Position numbers and translations under genes: made by a program. A model generated the notes under the pieces. The model searched no databases and was not told the DNA's origin. It worked only from the letters and a program-made list of their open reading frames with translations. A stretch of 64,000 nucleotides of DNA, taken from assembly GCF_001519075.1 (NCBI RefSeq), contig NZ_KQ954245.1, forward strand, positions 248,001 through 312,000, written 5' to 3'. How positions within the stretch are numbered: position 1 is the stretch's first letter; the number at the start of each line of letters is the position of its first letter. Source of the DNA: Novosphingobium fuchskuhlense (GTDB lineage: Bacteria > Pseudomonadota > Alphaproteobacteria > Sphingomonadales > Sphingomonadaceae). This document shows positions 32,008-42,169 of this stretch, in pieces.

Positions 32008-32728
32008 TACGCTAAGCTCCGACAGGATTGGCAGCAAGCCGGCCGGGACCTCCGTAAAGGAGGCCCAGCCGGAGCGCAAATGCGTGCTGACCGGGCGCCA
32101 CGATGCGCGCGGTGAGCTTGTGCGGCTGGCGATTTCGCCCACCGGCGATGTGCTGCCCGACGCCCTGGCGCGTGCGCCGGGCCGCGGTGCATGGATCGGC
32201 GTTGCCGAAGCCGAGCTGGCGGCAGCCGTCGCCAATGGCAAGCTGCGCGGCGCGCTGGCGCGCGCGTTCAAGGGCGCGCCGCTGACCATCCCGGCCGATC
32301 TCCCGGAGCGGACCCGCGCGGCGCTGACCCGCGCGCTGACCGACCGACTCGGGATCGAACTGCGCGCGGGCAACATGCTGCTCGGCACCGAAAAGATCGC
32401 GCAGGGCGCGCGCGCCGGCGCGGTGGTGTGGCTGGCCCATGCCAGCGATGCCGGAACCGACGGTCCGAACAAGCTGGCCCAGGCCTGGCGCGTGGGCGAG
32501 GAAGCTGAAGGAACCGGGCTCAAGGGCATTATCTTGCCGCTGGACCGCGCGGCGCTGTCTGTGGCATTGGGCCGCGACAACGTGGTTCACCTGGCGCTGA
32601 CCGATGCCGCCGCGGCCGAACGGGTCGCGGTGCCGCTGCGGCGCCTGCTGCATTTTCTAGGGTTTGAACCAGACACGGCGCACGCGGCTTCGGCTGCGGG
32701 CGAAGATATTGATACGAAGGGTATGTGA
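31988..32728 (+). CDS. ylxR: YlxR family protein with C-terminal L7Ae-like domain
   Basis: A 246-residue protein. N-terminal YlxR/DUF448 domain: ERKCVLTGRHDARGELVRLAI, PGRGAWIGVAEAELAAAVANGKL and the RAFK segment. The C-terminal half (LLGTEKIAQGARAGAVVWLAHASD, LGRDNVVHLALT) is like the L7Ae ribosomal fold, a common fusion in Alphaproteobacteria. Thought to bind RNA near RNase P or the ribosome. Start ATG 31988 lies within the end of nusA. Confidence 0.88.
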   Translation: MRNPHNDTLSSDRIGSKPAGTSVKEAQPERKCVLTGRHDARGELVRLAISPTGDVLPDALARAPGRGAWIGVAEAELAAAVANGKLRGALARAFKGAPLTIPADLPERTRAALTRALTDRLGIELRAGNMLLGTEKIAQGARAGAVVWLAHASDAGTDGPNKLAQAWRVGEEAEGTGLKGIILPLDRAALSVALGRDNVVHLALTDAAAAERVAVPLRRLLHFLGFEPDTAHAASAAGEDIDTKGM

Positions 32729-32733
32729 TTTCG

Positions 32734-35322
32734 ATGAGCGATGACAAGAAGCCGACGCTGGGCCGCAGGCCGCTTGGCCTGAAGACTTCGGTCGAGGCGG
32801 GCGAGGTCAAGCAGACCTTCAGCCATGGGCGGACCAACAAGGTTGTCGTCGAGGTCAAGCGGCGCAAGCTGATGCCGCGCACCCCGGGTGAAGCCGCGCC
32901 GACGCCTGTCGAGACCCCGGCTGTCGTGGCTGCACCGGCGCCTGCGCCCGAGCCGGTTCGGGCACCCGCGCCGCCTCCGCCGCCGCCCGCCGCCTCGCGC
33001 GAAACGCGTCAGGAAATGCAGACCCGCCTGCTGCGCGAGGCAGAGGAAGCCCGCCTTCAGGCGCTGGAAGCGGCCAATCGCCGCGAGCAGGAAGAGCGCC
33101 TGCGCGCCGCCGAGGAAGCGCGCCGCGCCGCTGAAGCGCGCAAGGCCGGCGAGGTCGAGGCTGCCGCCCCTGCCGAAGCGCCTGCCGCTGCCCCGGTCGA
33201 GGCTCCTGTTGCCGAGGCTCCGGCTCCGGCTCCCGCTTCGGCCCCGGTCGAAGCGCCGGTTGCTGCTCCTGCCGAGGCTGCCGCTCCGGCCGAAGCACCG
33301 GCTGCCGCCGAACAGGTGCAGCCCGCCCCGCGCCGTTTCACGCCTGTCGTCGCGCCCAAGCGGCCCGAACCGCCGGCAAAGAAGCCTGCCCATGCCCCGC
33401 GTGACAAGGGCGCGGGCGATCGCCGCCAGGCGGGCAAGCTCACCGTCACCCGCGCACTCAACGAGGACGAGGGCGCCCGCGCCCGCAGCCTCGCCGCGCT
33501 GAAGCGCGCCCGCGAGAAGGAGCGCCGTGCGCACTTCGCCGGGCAGTCGCAGCCGCGCGAAAAGCAGGTCCGTGATGTCGTGGTGCCCGAGGCGATCACG
33601 GTGCAGGAACTGGGCAACCGCATGGCCGAAAAGGCCGCGGACCTTGTCAAGGCGCTGTTCAAGATGGGCATGATGGTCACCATCAACCAGACCATCGACC
33701 AGGACACCGCCGAGCTGCTCGTCACGGAATTCGGCCACAATATCAAGCGCGTGTCTGATTCCGATGTCGATATCGACACGGCGGCCGACGTCGATACCGA
33801 CGAGACGCTGCAGCCGCGCCCGCCGGTCGTCACGATCATGGGCCACGTCGACCACGGCAAGACCAGCCTGCTCGACGCGCTGCGCGGCACCGACGTGGTG
33901 CGCGGCGAGGCCGGCGGCATCACGCAGCACATCGGCGCCTATCAGATCAAGACCAAGAGCGGTGACCACATCACCTTCCTCGATACACCGGGCCACGAAG
34001 CCTTCACCGAAATGCGCCAGCGCGGTGCCAACGTGACGGACATCGTCATTCTGGTGGTTGCGGCGGACGACGGGCTGATGCCGCAGACGATCGAGGCGAT
34101 CAACCACACCAAGGCCGCCGGCGTGCCGATGATCGTGGCGATCACCAAGGCCGACAAGCACGAGGCGAACCCGCAGAAGATCCGCGAACGTCTGCTCGAG
34201 CACGAGATCGTGGTCGAGGAAATGTCGGGCGACGTGCAGGATGTCGAGGTTTCGGCGAAGACCGGGCAGGGCATGGACGAGCTGATCGAGAAGATCCTGC
34301 TCCAGGCTGAACTGCTCGAACTGCGCGCCAATCCGGACCGCGCGGCGGAAGCCACCGTGATCGAGGCCAAGCTCGACAAGGGCAAGGGCCCGCTGGCGAC
34401 CGTGCTGGTCAATCGCGGCACGCTCAAGGTGGGCGACATCCTCGTGGTCGGTACCCAGTCGGGCCGCGTCCGCGCGATGCACGATGACAAGGGGCGCCAG
34501 ATCAAGGAAGCCCCGCCGTCGCTTCCGGTCGAGGTGCTCGGCCTTGGCGGCGTGCCGATGGCAGGCGATACGCTGACCGTGGTGGAAAACGAGGCCCGCG
34601 CCCGCGAGGTCGCCGCCTATCGCCAGGAACGCGCGACCGCGAAGCGCACCGCGCAGGCCCCGACGAGCCTCGAGAACATGTTCTCCGCGCTCGCCGCCAA
34701 GCAGGCTGTCATCGAATATCCGGTGGTGGTGAAGGCCGACGTGCAAGGGTCGACCGAAGCGATCGTCAATGCGCTCAACCGCATTTCGACCGACGAAATC
34801 AAGGTGCGCATCCTGGCTTCCGGCGTGGGTGCGATCACCGAAAGCGACGTCAACCTCGCGCAGGCGAGCGGCGCGCCGATCATCGGCTTCAACGTCCGCC
34901 CCAACGCCAAGGCGCGCGAACTGGTCGAACGCTTCAAGGTGCGCATGAAGTACTTTGACGTGATCTATCAGCTGACGGACGACATCCGCCTCGAAATGGC
35001 CGGCCAGCTCGGGCCGGAGCGGATCGAGACCGTGGTCGGCCGTGCCGAGGTCAAGGAAGTGTTCCCGGCGGGCAAGCGCGACAAGGCGGCCGGTCTGCTC
35101 GTGGTCGAGGGCTTCATCCGCAAGGGCATCAACGCCCGCCTCACGCGCCAGGATGTCATCATCTCGCAGACCGTTATCCACTCGCTGCGCCGCTTCAAGG
35201 ACGACGTGCCGGAAGTGCGCGCGGGCCTCGAGTGCGGTGTGGTGCTGGCCGATACGAACGACGTGAAGCCGGGCGACCAGCTTGAAGTCTTCGAGGTCGA
35301 GGAGCGCGTGCGTACGCTGTGA
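32734..35322 (+). CDS. infB: Translation initiation factor IF-2
   Basis: An 862-residue GTPase that places initiator tRNA on the ribosome. N-terminal part: IF2-associated helix ([20 protein letters not shown]), then a long Ala/Pro/Glu low-complexity arm (about residues 60-210) and IF2N ([20 protein letters not shown]). G domain: G1 [10 protein letters not shown]2 [11 protein letters not shown]3 DTPGHEAF, G4 TKAD (usually NKxD), then domains II-IV. ATG 32734 ([10 protein letters not shown]) was chosen over GTG 32725, which overlaps the upstream stop. Complete. Confidence 0.95.
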   Translation: MSDDKKPTLGRRPLGLKTSVEAGEVKQTFSHGRTNKVVVEVKRRKLMPRTPGEAAPTPVETPAVVAAPAPAPEPVRAPAPPPPPPAASRETRQEMQTRLLREAEEARLQALEAANRREQEERLRAAEEARRAAEARKAGEVEAAAPAEAPAAAPVEAPVAEAPAPAPASAPVEAPVAAPAEAAAPAEAPAAAEQVQPAPRRFTPVVAPKRPEPPAKKPAHAPRDKGAGDRRQAGKLTVTRALNEDEGARARSLAALKRAREKERRAHFAGQSQPREKQVRDVVVPEAITVQELGNRMAEKAADLVKALFKMGMMVTINQTIDQDTAELLVTEFGHNIKRVSDSDVDIDTAADVDTDETLQPRPPVVTIMGHVDHGKTSLLDALRGTDVVRGEAGGITQHIGAYQIKTKSGDHITFLDTPGHEAFTEMRQRGANVTDIVILVVAADDGLMPQTIEAINHTKAAGVPMIVAITKADKHEANPQKIRERLLEHEIVVEEMSGDVQDVEVSAKTGQGMDELIEKILLQAELLELRANPDRAAEATVIEAKLDKGKGPLATVLVNRGTLKVGDILVVGTQSGRVRAMHDDKGRQIKEAPPSLPVEVLGLGGVPMAGDTLTVVENEARAREVAAYRQERATAKRTAQAPTSLENMFSALAAKQAVIEYPVVVKADVQGSTEAIVNALNRISTDEIKVRILASGVGAITESDVNLAQASGAPIIGFNVRPNAKARELVERFKVRMKYFDVIYQLTDDIRLEMAGQLGPERIETVVGRAEVKEVFPAGKRDKAAGLLVVEGFIRKGINARLTRQDVIISQTVIHSLRRFKDDVPEVRAGLECGVVLADTNDVKPGDQLEVFEVEERVRTL

Positions 35323-35362
35323 TGCGCGCGCTTCCGCCCCGGCTGGGTGAGGGGAGGTCCTG

Positions 35363-35899
35363 ATGCCCCGCTACGTCGCTCTCCTCGGCTCCATCAATGT
35401 CGGTGGCAATCGCCTCTCGATGACGGAGCTGCGCGAGGCGTTCGAGCGTGAAGGGCTGGAACAGGTCGAGACCGTCATCGCGAGCGGCAACGTGCTGTTC
35501 GAGCATGAGGAGCGCCCGGGCGAGGGCCTTGCCGAAATGCTCGAATGGATCGTCAAGGACCGGTTCGGCTTCCGCTCGATGGTGGCGGTGCTGAACGCGG
35601 CAGAGCTGCGCAGCGCGATCGAGGACAATCCCTTCACGGGGGACGGCGCGGATGCCAACGTCCACACCATGTTTCTTGATGGCGAGGCCGATCCGGCGCA
35701 GTTTCGCGTGCTGGTTGAGGATCAGGCGGCGCGCGGCCCCGAAAGGCTCGCGCTGGGGCCCCGCGCGCTCTATATCGATTTCGTCGAAGGGGTCTCGGCC
35801 AGTCGGATGACGGGCGCGTTTCTGGAACGGCGGCTCGGCCGGCGCGGCACGGCCCGCAACGTACGCTCGCTTGCCCGCATTCTGGCGAAGCTGGGCTGA
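35363..35899 (+). CDS. DUF1697 family protein
   Basis: A 178-residue protein with [36 protein letters not shown] and the C-terminal [22 protein letters not shown], the pattern of DUF1697 (COG3797). Function unknown; the family is common in soil bacteria. It lies between infB and rbfA, a less usual insertion in this operon. Start ATG 35363 follows GAGGGGAGGTCCTG. Confidence 0.88.
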   Translation: MPRYVALLGSINVGGNRLSMTELREAFEREGLEQVETVIASGNVLFEHEERPGEGLAEMLEWIVKDRFGFRSMVAVLNAAELRSAIEDNPFTGDGADANVHTMFLDGEADPAQFRVLVEDQAARGPERLALGPRALYIDFVEGVSASRMTGAFLERRLGRRGTARNVRSLARILAKLG

Positions 35900-35913
35900 A
35901 GGATAGACATACT

Positions 35914-36321
35914 ATGGCAAAGCCGCCCGCATCCCCCGAAACCCGTTCGGTCCGCCTGCTCAAGGTAGGCGAACAGGTGCGCCATATCCTCTCGGAGCTG
36001 CTGATGCGGCAGGAAGTGCACGACGATGTGCTCACCGCGCATTCGGTTTCGGTGACCGAAGTGCGCATGTCGCCCGACCTTCGCCACGCGACTGCCTATA
36101 TCAAGCCGCTGCTCGGCGCGAACGAGGAGGCGGTGCTGAAAGCGCTGCGCACCAACACGGCGTTCTTCCAGAAGGAAGTCGCCCAGCGCCTGCGCCTCAA
36201 ATATGCGGCCAAGATGCGTTTTCAGGCCGACGAGAGCTTCGACGTGGCGAGCCATATCGACAAGCTGCTGGCCGATCCGCGCGTGGCGCGTGATATCACC
36301 GAGGCCGGCGACGAAGCCTAG
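35914..36321 (+). CDS. rbfA: Ribosome-binding factor A
   Basis: A 135-residue KH-like protein required for late 30S maturation. [48 protein letters not shown] and [18 protein letters not shown] follow the RbfA family through its length. It overlaps the convergent YceI gene by 4 bp at the stop codons. Confidence 0.94.
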   Translation: MAKPPASPETRSVRLLKVGEQVRHILSELLMRQEVHDDVLTAHSVSVTEVRMSPDLRHATAYIKPLLGANEEAVLKALRTNTAFFQKEVAQRLRLKYAAKMRFQADESFDVASHIDKLLADPRVARDITEAGDEA

Positions 36322-36902
36322 CTCGGCACCATCCGCGCCCGGATGGTGACATTGACCATCGCGCCGATGATCCACGGAAAGGCGGTCATCCCGAACTGGC
36401 GGCGGTCGATCACGCCGGTGCCGACGATCGAGATGGGCTGCGTGCCGCCGGTCGAGAAGGGCGGGACCGAAAAGGTGACTGCGAGCCGGATCGGCCGGGT
36501 CACCCCGCGCGCGGTGATCTGGCCTTCGACTTCGGCGGTCCTGTCGCCGGTCATCTTGAGCCGCTTGCCGACAAAGCGCACCGTCGGGTGGTGGGCCACG
36601 TCGAAGAAACTTCTGCCTTTCAGCGTGTTGGTCTGGGCATCCCCGGTCGTCAGCGTGCGGGCGTCGATATCGACAACCATGTCGAGCGCTTCGAGATTGG
36701 CGAACGAGAGGTTGAAGGTGCCCGACATGTCCGGGAACTTGGCGGTCTTGCTTGCAATCCCGAAGAAGGGGACCTTGGCATCCACATGGCTCGCGCTCTT
36801 GTCGATCACATAGCGCAAGTCGCCCGCCGCGCCCAGTGCGGGCTGGAGCATGGTGAAGAGCGCCGCTAGCAGCACGAGGAAGCGAAGCGGAAATCGCGGC
36901 AT
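36318..36902 (-). CDS. YceI family periplasmic protein
   Basis: A 194-residue protein with a signal peptide ([25 protein letters not shown]). The lipocalin-like YceI barrel follows: [69 protein letters not shown]. YceI proteins bind polyisoprenoid or amide-type lipids in the periplasm. It is on the opposite strand to the operon and has its own upstream gap of 229 bp (36903-37131), in which no gene is visible. Confidence 0.9.
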   Translation of the reverse strand: MPRFPLRFLVLLAALFTMLQPALGAAGDLRYVIDKSASHVDAKVPFFGIASKTAKFPDMSGTFNLSFANLEALDMVVDIDARTLTTGDAQTNTLKGRSFFDVAHHPTVRFVGKRLKMTGDRTAEVEGQITARGVTRPIRLAVTFSVPPFSTGGTQPISIVGTGVIDRRQFGMTAFPWIIGAMVNVTIRARMVPS

Positions 36903-37131
36903 GACGGTCCTTCGTGAGGCGGCGGCAACGGCTGGTACCGGGCTTTGCTTATAACGGGCGACGATGACACTTCATTCCCGGCGGTGGCCGGAAGTGATAT
37001 TTTAGGAGCGCGTGGCATTTCTAAAGCCCCGTCCAACTTACGGACGCTTGGCTTTCGCGCGTCAATGCCTATGTGATGCGCGCCATGGCAATCCTCCCTT
37101 TCCGCCACCCCGTCATGCCGGGCACCACGCC

Positions 37132-37683
37132 GTGAGTATTCCGCCGCTCTACGTCGCGCTGGAGGAAGGCGATCTTAGGATCGAGCCGCTGCACGAGGGG
37201 CACCGCGAAGCCTTGCGGGCTGCCTGCGCCCAGGACAGCGAGATCTGGGACATCTACCCGTTCTGCTATCTGGGCGAGCATTTCGACCCGCAGTTCGACA
37301 GCCTGCTGGCGGGCGGGCCGGGGCGGCTGGTCTATGCCGTGTTCAAGGAGGGCGTCGTGGTCGGCATGACGGCATGGATCACTTTCGGCGATCCGGGCTG
37401 GTCGGTGGAGATCGGCAACAGCTTCATCGTGCCGGCGCTGCGCGGCACCGGCTTCAATGGCAGGCTCAAGCGACTGATGATCGATCACGCCTTTGCCTGC
37501 GGACTGGAGCGCGTGGTGTTCAAGGTCGATGTCATCAACACCCGCAGCCGCGCCGCGGTGCGCAAGCTGGGCGCGGTGGAGGAAGGCGTGATGCGGCGCG
37601 AGCGAAGGACCTGGACCGGCCGGGTGCGCGATACCGTGATCTACGGCTTGCTGCGCGCGGATTGGCAGGCCGCCCGCGCATGA
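37132..37683 (+). CDS. GNAT family N-acetyltransferase
   Basis: A 183-residue protein of the RimJ/RimL-like GNAT group: LRIEPLHEGHREAL at the start, EIGNSFIVPALRGTGFNGRLKRLMIDHAF (acetyl-CoA binding, R/Q-x-x-G-x-G/A variant RGTGFN) and VVFKVDVINTRSRAAVRKLGAVEEGVMRRER. It transfers acetyl groups to a small molecule or protein N-terminus; the substrate is unknown. A GTG start at 37132 fits the domain boundary. Its stop overlaps the M50 gene start (ATGA). Confidence 0.85.
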   Translation: MSIPPLYVALEEGDLRIEPLHEGHREALRAACAQDSEIWDIYPFCYLGEHFDPQFDSLLAGGPGRLVYAVFKEGVVVGMTAWITFGDPGWSVEIGNSFIVPALRGTGFNGRLKRLMIDHAFACGLERVVFKVDVINTRSRAAVRKLGAVEEGVMRRERRTWTGRVRDTVIYGLLRADWQAARA

Positions 37684-38381
37684 CCAATCCCTTTTATCTG
37701 GCCGCCACGGTGATCGTGCCGATGGTGTTCGCCATCGTGCTGCACGAGATCGCGCATGGCTGGGCGGCGCGGCTGCTCGGCGATCCGACGGCCTATGAGC
37801 GCGGGCGGCTGAGCCTCAATCCCTTGAAGCACGTCGATCCGATGGGGACGCTGATCCTGCCGGGGATGCTCAAGCTGCTCGGGCTGCCGGTGTTCGGCTG
37901 GGCCAAGCCGGTGCCGGTCAATTACATGCGGCTGCGCAGCCCCAAGCGCGACATGGCACTGGTGGCGGCGGCGGGGCCGCTGACGAACTTCGCGCTGGCG
38001 GCCATGTCGGCGGTGGCCTTCGGGTTGCTGCTGCGCGGGATCGGCCCGCAGGAGACGCCGGGGCCGGGCGTGCTGTTCCTGGCGGACAACCTCAAGAACT
38101 TCATCGCGCTCAACGTGTTTCTCGGCACGTTCAACCTGCTGCCGCTGCCGCCGTTCGATGGCTCGCGCATCGTGCGGGGCCTCGCGCCCGATGCCGGCGT
38201 GCGGCTGCTCGACCGGATCGAGCCGGTGGGCATTCCGCTATTCATGGCGGTGTTCATCGTGCTGCCGTGGCTGTTTCCGGGTCTCCATATCGTCGACCGG
38301 CTGGTCGGCCCGCCGATGGAATGGATGCTCAGTCAGTTCGAGCATATCGTGGCACTGGTGGCCGGGCCGGAGCTCGATTGA
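37680..38381 (+). CDS. Site-2 protease (M50 family) membrane metalloprotease
   Basis: A 233-residue polytopic membrane protein. The zinc motif HEIAHG is in the first span (IVLHEIAHGWAARLLGDPTA); the second ligand is in NLLPLPPFDGSR; AAAGPLTNFALA is the conserved middle span. This short subgroup lacks PDZ domains. It cleaves membrane-embedded substrates; targets are not indicated by the context. It is coupled to the acetyltransferase and followed by truB. Confidence 0.9.
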   Translation: MTNPFYLAATVIVPMVFAIVLHEIAHGWAARLLGDPTAYERGRLSLNPLKHVDPMGTLILPGMLKLLGLPVFGWAKPVPVNYMRLRSPKRDMALVAAAGPLTNFALAAMSAVAFGLLLRGIGPQETPGPGVLFLADNLKNFIALNVFLGTFNLLPLPPFDGSRIVRGLAPDAGVRLLDRIEPVGIPLFMAVFIVLPWLFPGLHIVDRLVGPPMEWMLSQFEHIVALVAGPELD

Positions 38382-39292
38382 GCGCGCCGGGCATGGTCAA
38401 TGGCTGGATCATTCTCGACAAGCCGCATGGTCTCGGCTCCACCCAGGCCGTGGGCGCGGTGAAGCGCAACTTGCGGGAAGCGGGCTACGGCAAGGTCAAG
38501 GTCGGGCACGGCGGCACACTGGATCCGCTGGCGACGGGAATACTTCCCATTGCCATCGGCGAGGCTACCAAGCTCGCCGGGCGTATGCTCGATGCGAGCA
38601 AGGCCTATGCCTTCACGGTGCGCTTCGGGGAGGAAACCGACACGCTCGACCTTGAAGGCAAGGTGATCGCGGCAAGCGATGTGCGGCCGGCGCCGGCAGC
38701 TATCGCGGCGATGCTGCCGCGCTTCACCGGGCCGATCGAGCAGGTGCCGCCGGTCTTCTCAGCGATCAAGGTGGATGGCGAGCGGGCCTATGAGCTTGCC
38801 CGGGCGGGCGAAGCGGTGGAACTGAAGAGCCGCGCGGTGACGATCCATTCGCTGGAGATCACCGCCGAGGGGGAGGGCGAGGTCACGCTCGTCGCCCACG
38901 TCTCCAAGGGCACCTATATCCGCAGCCTCGCGCGCGATATCGCACACGCGCTCGGCGCGGTCGGTCATGTCACCATGCTGCGCCGCCTCAAGGCCGGGCC
39001 GTTCGGCCTCGCCCAAGCGATTTCGCTGGACAAATTGAACGAGGTGGGTAAGGGCGCACCCCTTGAACACGTACTCTTGCCGCTGGAGGCAGGGCTGGTC
39101 GACATCCCGGCTCTTGACCTTTCGCCCGAGCAGGCAAGAGCGGTCCACCAGGGCCGCGTTCTTGACGGGCTGCCCCATGACGACGGGCTTTACTGGGTGC
39201 GCAGCGGCGGAAAGCCGGTGGCGCTGGTTCAGCTATCAGGCTCCAGCCTGACTGTCGCGCGGGGGTTCAACCTTCCCGATGTCGCGGAGTAA
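38378..39292 (+). CDS. truB: tRNA pseudouridine(55) synthase TruB
   Basis: A 304-residue enzyme making pseudouridine 55 in the T-loop of tRNAs. [17 protein letters not shown], then [16 protein letters not shown] (catalytic Asp), [38 protein letters not shown] and [13 protein letters not shown] are all in place. The TTG at 38378 overlaps the M50 stop and has GGAG 5 nt upstream; it yields an MSAPG start typical of relatives. ATG 38393 is the alternative. Next to rpsO as in most bacteria. Confidence 0.93.
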   Translation: MSAPGMVNGWIILDKPHGLGSTQAVGAVKRNLREAGYGKVKVGHGGTLDPLATGILPIAIGEATKLAGRMLDASKAYAFTVRFGEETDTLDLEGKVIAASDVRPAPAAIAAMLPRFTGPIEQVPPVFSAIKVDGERAYELARAGEAVELKSRAVTIHSLEITAEGEGEVTLVAHVSKGTYIRSLARDIAHALGAVGHVTMLRRLKAGPFGLAQAISLDKLNEVGKGAPLEHVLLPLEAGLVDIPALDLSPEQARAVHQGRVLDGLPHDDGLYWVRSGGKPVALVQLSGSSLTVARGFNLPDVAE

Positions 39293-39297
39293 GTACA

Positions 39298-39567
39298 ATG
39301 TCGGTTACCGCTGAAAAGAAGCAGGAAATCATCGCGGACAACGCGCGGGCCAAGAACGATACCGGTTCGCCCGAAGTGCAGGTCGCGATCCTCACCAGCC
39401 GCATCCTGACCCTGACGGAGCACTTCAAGGCGCACCACAAGGACAACCATTCGCGCCGCGGGCTGCTGATGATGGTCAACAAGCGGCGCTCGCTGCTGGA
39501 CTATCTCAAGAAGAAGGATGTGGCGCGCTACAATGCCCTCATCCAGAAGCTCGGTCTGCGCAAGTAA
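39298..39567 (+). CDS. rpsO: 30S ribosomal protein S15
   Basis: An 89-residue primary 16S rRNA-binding protein of the small subunit platform. Diagnostic stretches are [37 protein letters not shown] and [13 protein letters not shown]. Length is exactly standard. It lies 5 bp after truB and is followed by an intrinsic terminator before pnp. Confidence 0.97.
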   Translation: MSVTAEKKQEIIADNARAKNDTGSPEVQVAILTSRILTLTEHFKAHHKDNHSRRGLLMMVNKRRSLLDYLKKKDVARYNALIQKLGLRK

Positions 39568-39575
39568 CCAAGCGG

Positions 39576-39604
39576 AAAGCGGCCCCCACGCGGGCCGCTT
39601 TTTG
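39576..39604 (+). terminator. Rho-independent terminator after rpsO
   Basis: Stem AAAGCGGCCC / GGGCCGCTTT (10 bp) with a 6-nt loop, followed by a run of T. It separates rpsO from pnp. Confidence 0.85.
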
Positions 39605-39738
39605 CATGTGGCGCCCGTTTCGCAATTCGGCGGACGGACGCATCCCATGGGGCCAGACAAGCGCCCCGCACCGGACCGGGACGGCACACCCGGCAGCAAA
39701 CCCCGCGCGCAATAGGGCGGCGGGCTGAAGGAAAACAC

Positions 39739-42045
39739 ATGTTCGACGTCAAAACCGTATCGCTGGAGTGGGGCGGGAAGACCCTCACTCTGGAAACCGG
39801 CCGCATTGCCCGTCAGGCTGACGGCGCGGTCCTCGCCACATATGGCGAAACAGTCGTGCTTTGCGCGGTGACTGCCGCCAAGAAGGTCAAGGAAGGCCAG
39901 GACTTCTTCCCGCTGACCGTGCACTATCAGGAAAAGTTCTCGGCCGCGGGGCGCATCCCGGGCGGCTTCTTCAAGCGTGAGCGCGGCGCGACGGAAAAGG
40001 AAACGCTGGTTTCCCGCCTGATCGACCGTCCGGTCCGTCCGCTGTTCCCCGAAGGTTTCTACAACGAGATCAACGTCATCGCCCAGGTGCTGAGCTATGA
40101 TGGCGAGACCGAGCCCGATATCGTGGCGATGATCGCCGCCTCGGCTGCGCTCACCATCTCGGGCGTGCCCTTCATGGGTCCGATCGGCGCGGCGCGCGTC
40201 GGCTTCAAGGACGGCGAGTACCAGCTCAACCCGTCGATGTCGCAGGTTGCCGAAGGCCGTCTCGATCTCGTCGTCGCCGCCACCGATGCGGCCGTGATGA
40301 TGGTCGAATCCGAAGCCAAGGAACTGACCGAAGACGAAATGCTCGGTGCGGTCATGTTTGCGCATGACGAGATCCGCAAGGTCGTCGGCGCGATCATCGA
40401 TCTGGCCGAGAAGGCCGCCAAGGATCCCTGGGAAATCGACCTCACCGACAACACGGCGGAGATCAAGGCCAAGCTCAAGGCGCTTGTCGGCGCCGATGTG
40501 GCCGCAGCCTACAAGCTCACCGACAAGTCGGCGCGTTCGAACGCGCTGAACGAAGCGCGGGCCAAGGCCAAGGAAGCCTTCGCCGAGGAAGGTCCGCAGA
40601 CCCAGATGGTCGCGATGAAGACCATGAAGAAGGTCGAGGCCGACATCGTGCGCGGCGCCATCCTTAAGGACGGCACGCGCATCGACGGGCGCACCACCAC
40701 GCAGGTCCGCCCGATCGAATCGATCGTCGGTTTCCTGCCGCGCACGCATGGTTCCTCGCTCTTCACGCGCGGTGAAACCCAGGCGATCTGCACCACCACG
40801 CTGGGGACCAAGGACGCCGAGCAGATGATCGACGGTCTTGATGGCCTGTCGTATCAGCGCTTCATGCTGCACTACAACTTCCCGCCGTACTCGGTTGGCG
40901 AAGTTGGGCGTTTCGGTGCCCCGGGCCGCCGCGAAGTGGGCCACGGCAAGCTCGCCTGGCGCGCGCTGCACCCGGTGCTGCCTTCGAAGGAAGACTTCCC
41001 CTACACGATCCGCGTTCTCTCGGACATCACCGAGTCGAACGGTTCCTCGTCTATGGCGACCGTCTGCGGCGGCTGCCTTTCGATGATGGACGCCGGCGTT
41101 CCGATCGAACGTCCGGTTTCGGGCATCGCGATGGGTCTGATCCTGGAAGGCGACGAGTTCGCCGTCCTTTCGGACATCCTGGGCGACGAGGACCACCTCG
41201 GCGACATGGACTTCAAGGTGGCCGGCACCAGCGCGGGCATCACCACGATGCAGATGGACATCAAGATCGCGGGCATCACGCGCGAGATCATGGCCAAGGC
41301 GCTGCATCAGGCGAGCGAAGGCCGTGCGCACATCCTGAACGAGATGACCAAGGCGCTGGGTTCGGCCCGCACCGAGCTTTCGGCCCACGCGCCGCGCATC
41401 GAGACGATCCAGATCGACAAGTCGAAGATCCGCGAAGTGATCGGCACCGGCGGCAAGGTGATCCGCGAGATCGTCGCTGAAACCGGCGCCAAGGTGGATA
41501 TCGACGATGAAGGTCTGATCAAGATCAGCTCGTCCGACATCAACCAGATCGAGGCCGCGAAGAAGTGGATCCTCGGCATCGTGGAAGAAGCCGAAGTCGG
41601 CAAGATCTACGATGGCAAGGTCGTGAACATTGTCGATTTCGGCGCGTTCGTGAACTTCATGGGCGGCAAGGACGGTCTCGTCCACGTGTCCGAGATGCGC
41701 AACGAGCGGGTCGAGAAGCCCACCGATGTCGTCAAGGAAGGCCAGGCCGTGAAGGTCAAGGTCCTCGAGATCGATCCGCGCGGCAAGGTTCGCCTGTCGA
41801 TGCGTGTCGTCGATCAGGAGACCGGTGCCGAGCTCGAAGACACCCGTCCGCCCCGCGAGCCGCGTGAACCGCGCGGTGACCGTGGTGATCGCGGTGATCG
41901 CGGCGGCGACCGTCGTGGCCCTGGTGGACGCGGTGGTGATCGCGGCCCGCGCCGTGATGGCGGTGGCGGCCGTGACCGCGGTCCGCGTGGCGGCGGTGAA
42001 GGCGGCGGCGATCACATGCCGGCGTTCCTCAAGTCGGACGACTGA
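39739..42045 (+). CDS. pnp: Polyribonucleotide nucleotidyltransferase (PNPase)
   Basis: A 768-residue 3'-5' phosphorolytic exoribonuclease of the degradosome. Two RNase PH cores are present ([58 protein letters not shown]), then the KH domain ([20 protein letters not shown]), the S1 domain ([27 protein letters not shown]) and an Arg/Gly/Asp-rich tail of about 60 residues ([11 protein letters not shown]..), longer than in E. coli and probably RNA- or partner-binding. It has its own promoter space (39605-39738) after the rpsO terminator. Confidence 0.96.
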   Translation: MFDVKTVSLEWGGKTLTLETGRIARQADGAVLATYGETVVLCAVTAAKKVKEGQDFFPLTVHYQEKFSAAGRIPGGFFKRERGATEKETLVSRLIDRPVRPLFPEGFYNEINVIAQVLSYDGETEPDIVAMIAASAALTISGVPFMGPIGAARVGFKDGEYQLNPSMSQVAEGRLDLVVAATDAAVMMVESEAKELTEDEMLGAVMFAHDEIRKVVGAIIDLAEKAAKDPWEIDLTDNTAEIKAKLKALVGADVAAAYKLTDKSARSNALNEARAKAKEAFAEEGPQTQMVAMKTMKKVEADIVRGAILKDGTRIDGRTTTQVRPIESIVGFLPRTHGSSLFTRGETQAICTTTLGTKDAEQMIDGLDGLSYQRFMLHYNFPPYSVGEVGRFGAPGRREVGHGKLAWRALHPVLPSKEDFPYTIRVLSDITESNGSSSMATVCGGCLSMMDAGVPIERPVSGIAMGLILEGDEFAVLSDILGDEDHLGDMDFKVAGTSAGITTMQMDIKIAGITREIMAKALHQASEGRAHILNEMTKALGSARTELSAHAPRIETIQIDKSKIREVIGTGGKVIREIVAETGAKVDIDDEGLIKISSSDINQIEAAKKWILGIVEEAEVGKIYDGKVVNIVDFGAFVNFMGGKDGLVHVSEMRNERVEKPTDVVKEGQAVKVKVLEIDPRGKVRLSMRVVDQETGAELEDTRPPREPREPRGDRGDRGDRGGDRRGPGGRGGDRGPRRDGGGGRDRGPRGGGEGGGDHMPAFLKSDD

Positions 42046-42074
42046 TCGTCCGGCTGTGAGGCCGATTGAAAGAG

Positions 42075-42104
42075 GGGCTCGCGGAAAACCGCGGGCCCTT
42101 TTTT
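42075..42104 (+). terminator. Rho-independent terminator after pnp
   Basis: GGGCTCGCGG / CCGCGGGCCC stem (10 bp, one G-T pair), AAAA loop, followed by six T residues. Confidence 0.87.
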
Positions 42105-42169
42105 CTTGCCTTGGCGCGAGGGGCGGGGAACCATGCGTCCGGCAGCACAAGCGGAAGGGACGACGGGCG

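Noticed and set aside
32587..35181. 864-codon minus-strand frame
   Set aside because: Antisense shadow of infB, whose GTPase motifs are all in the plus frame.
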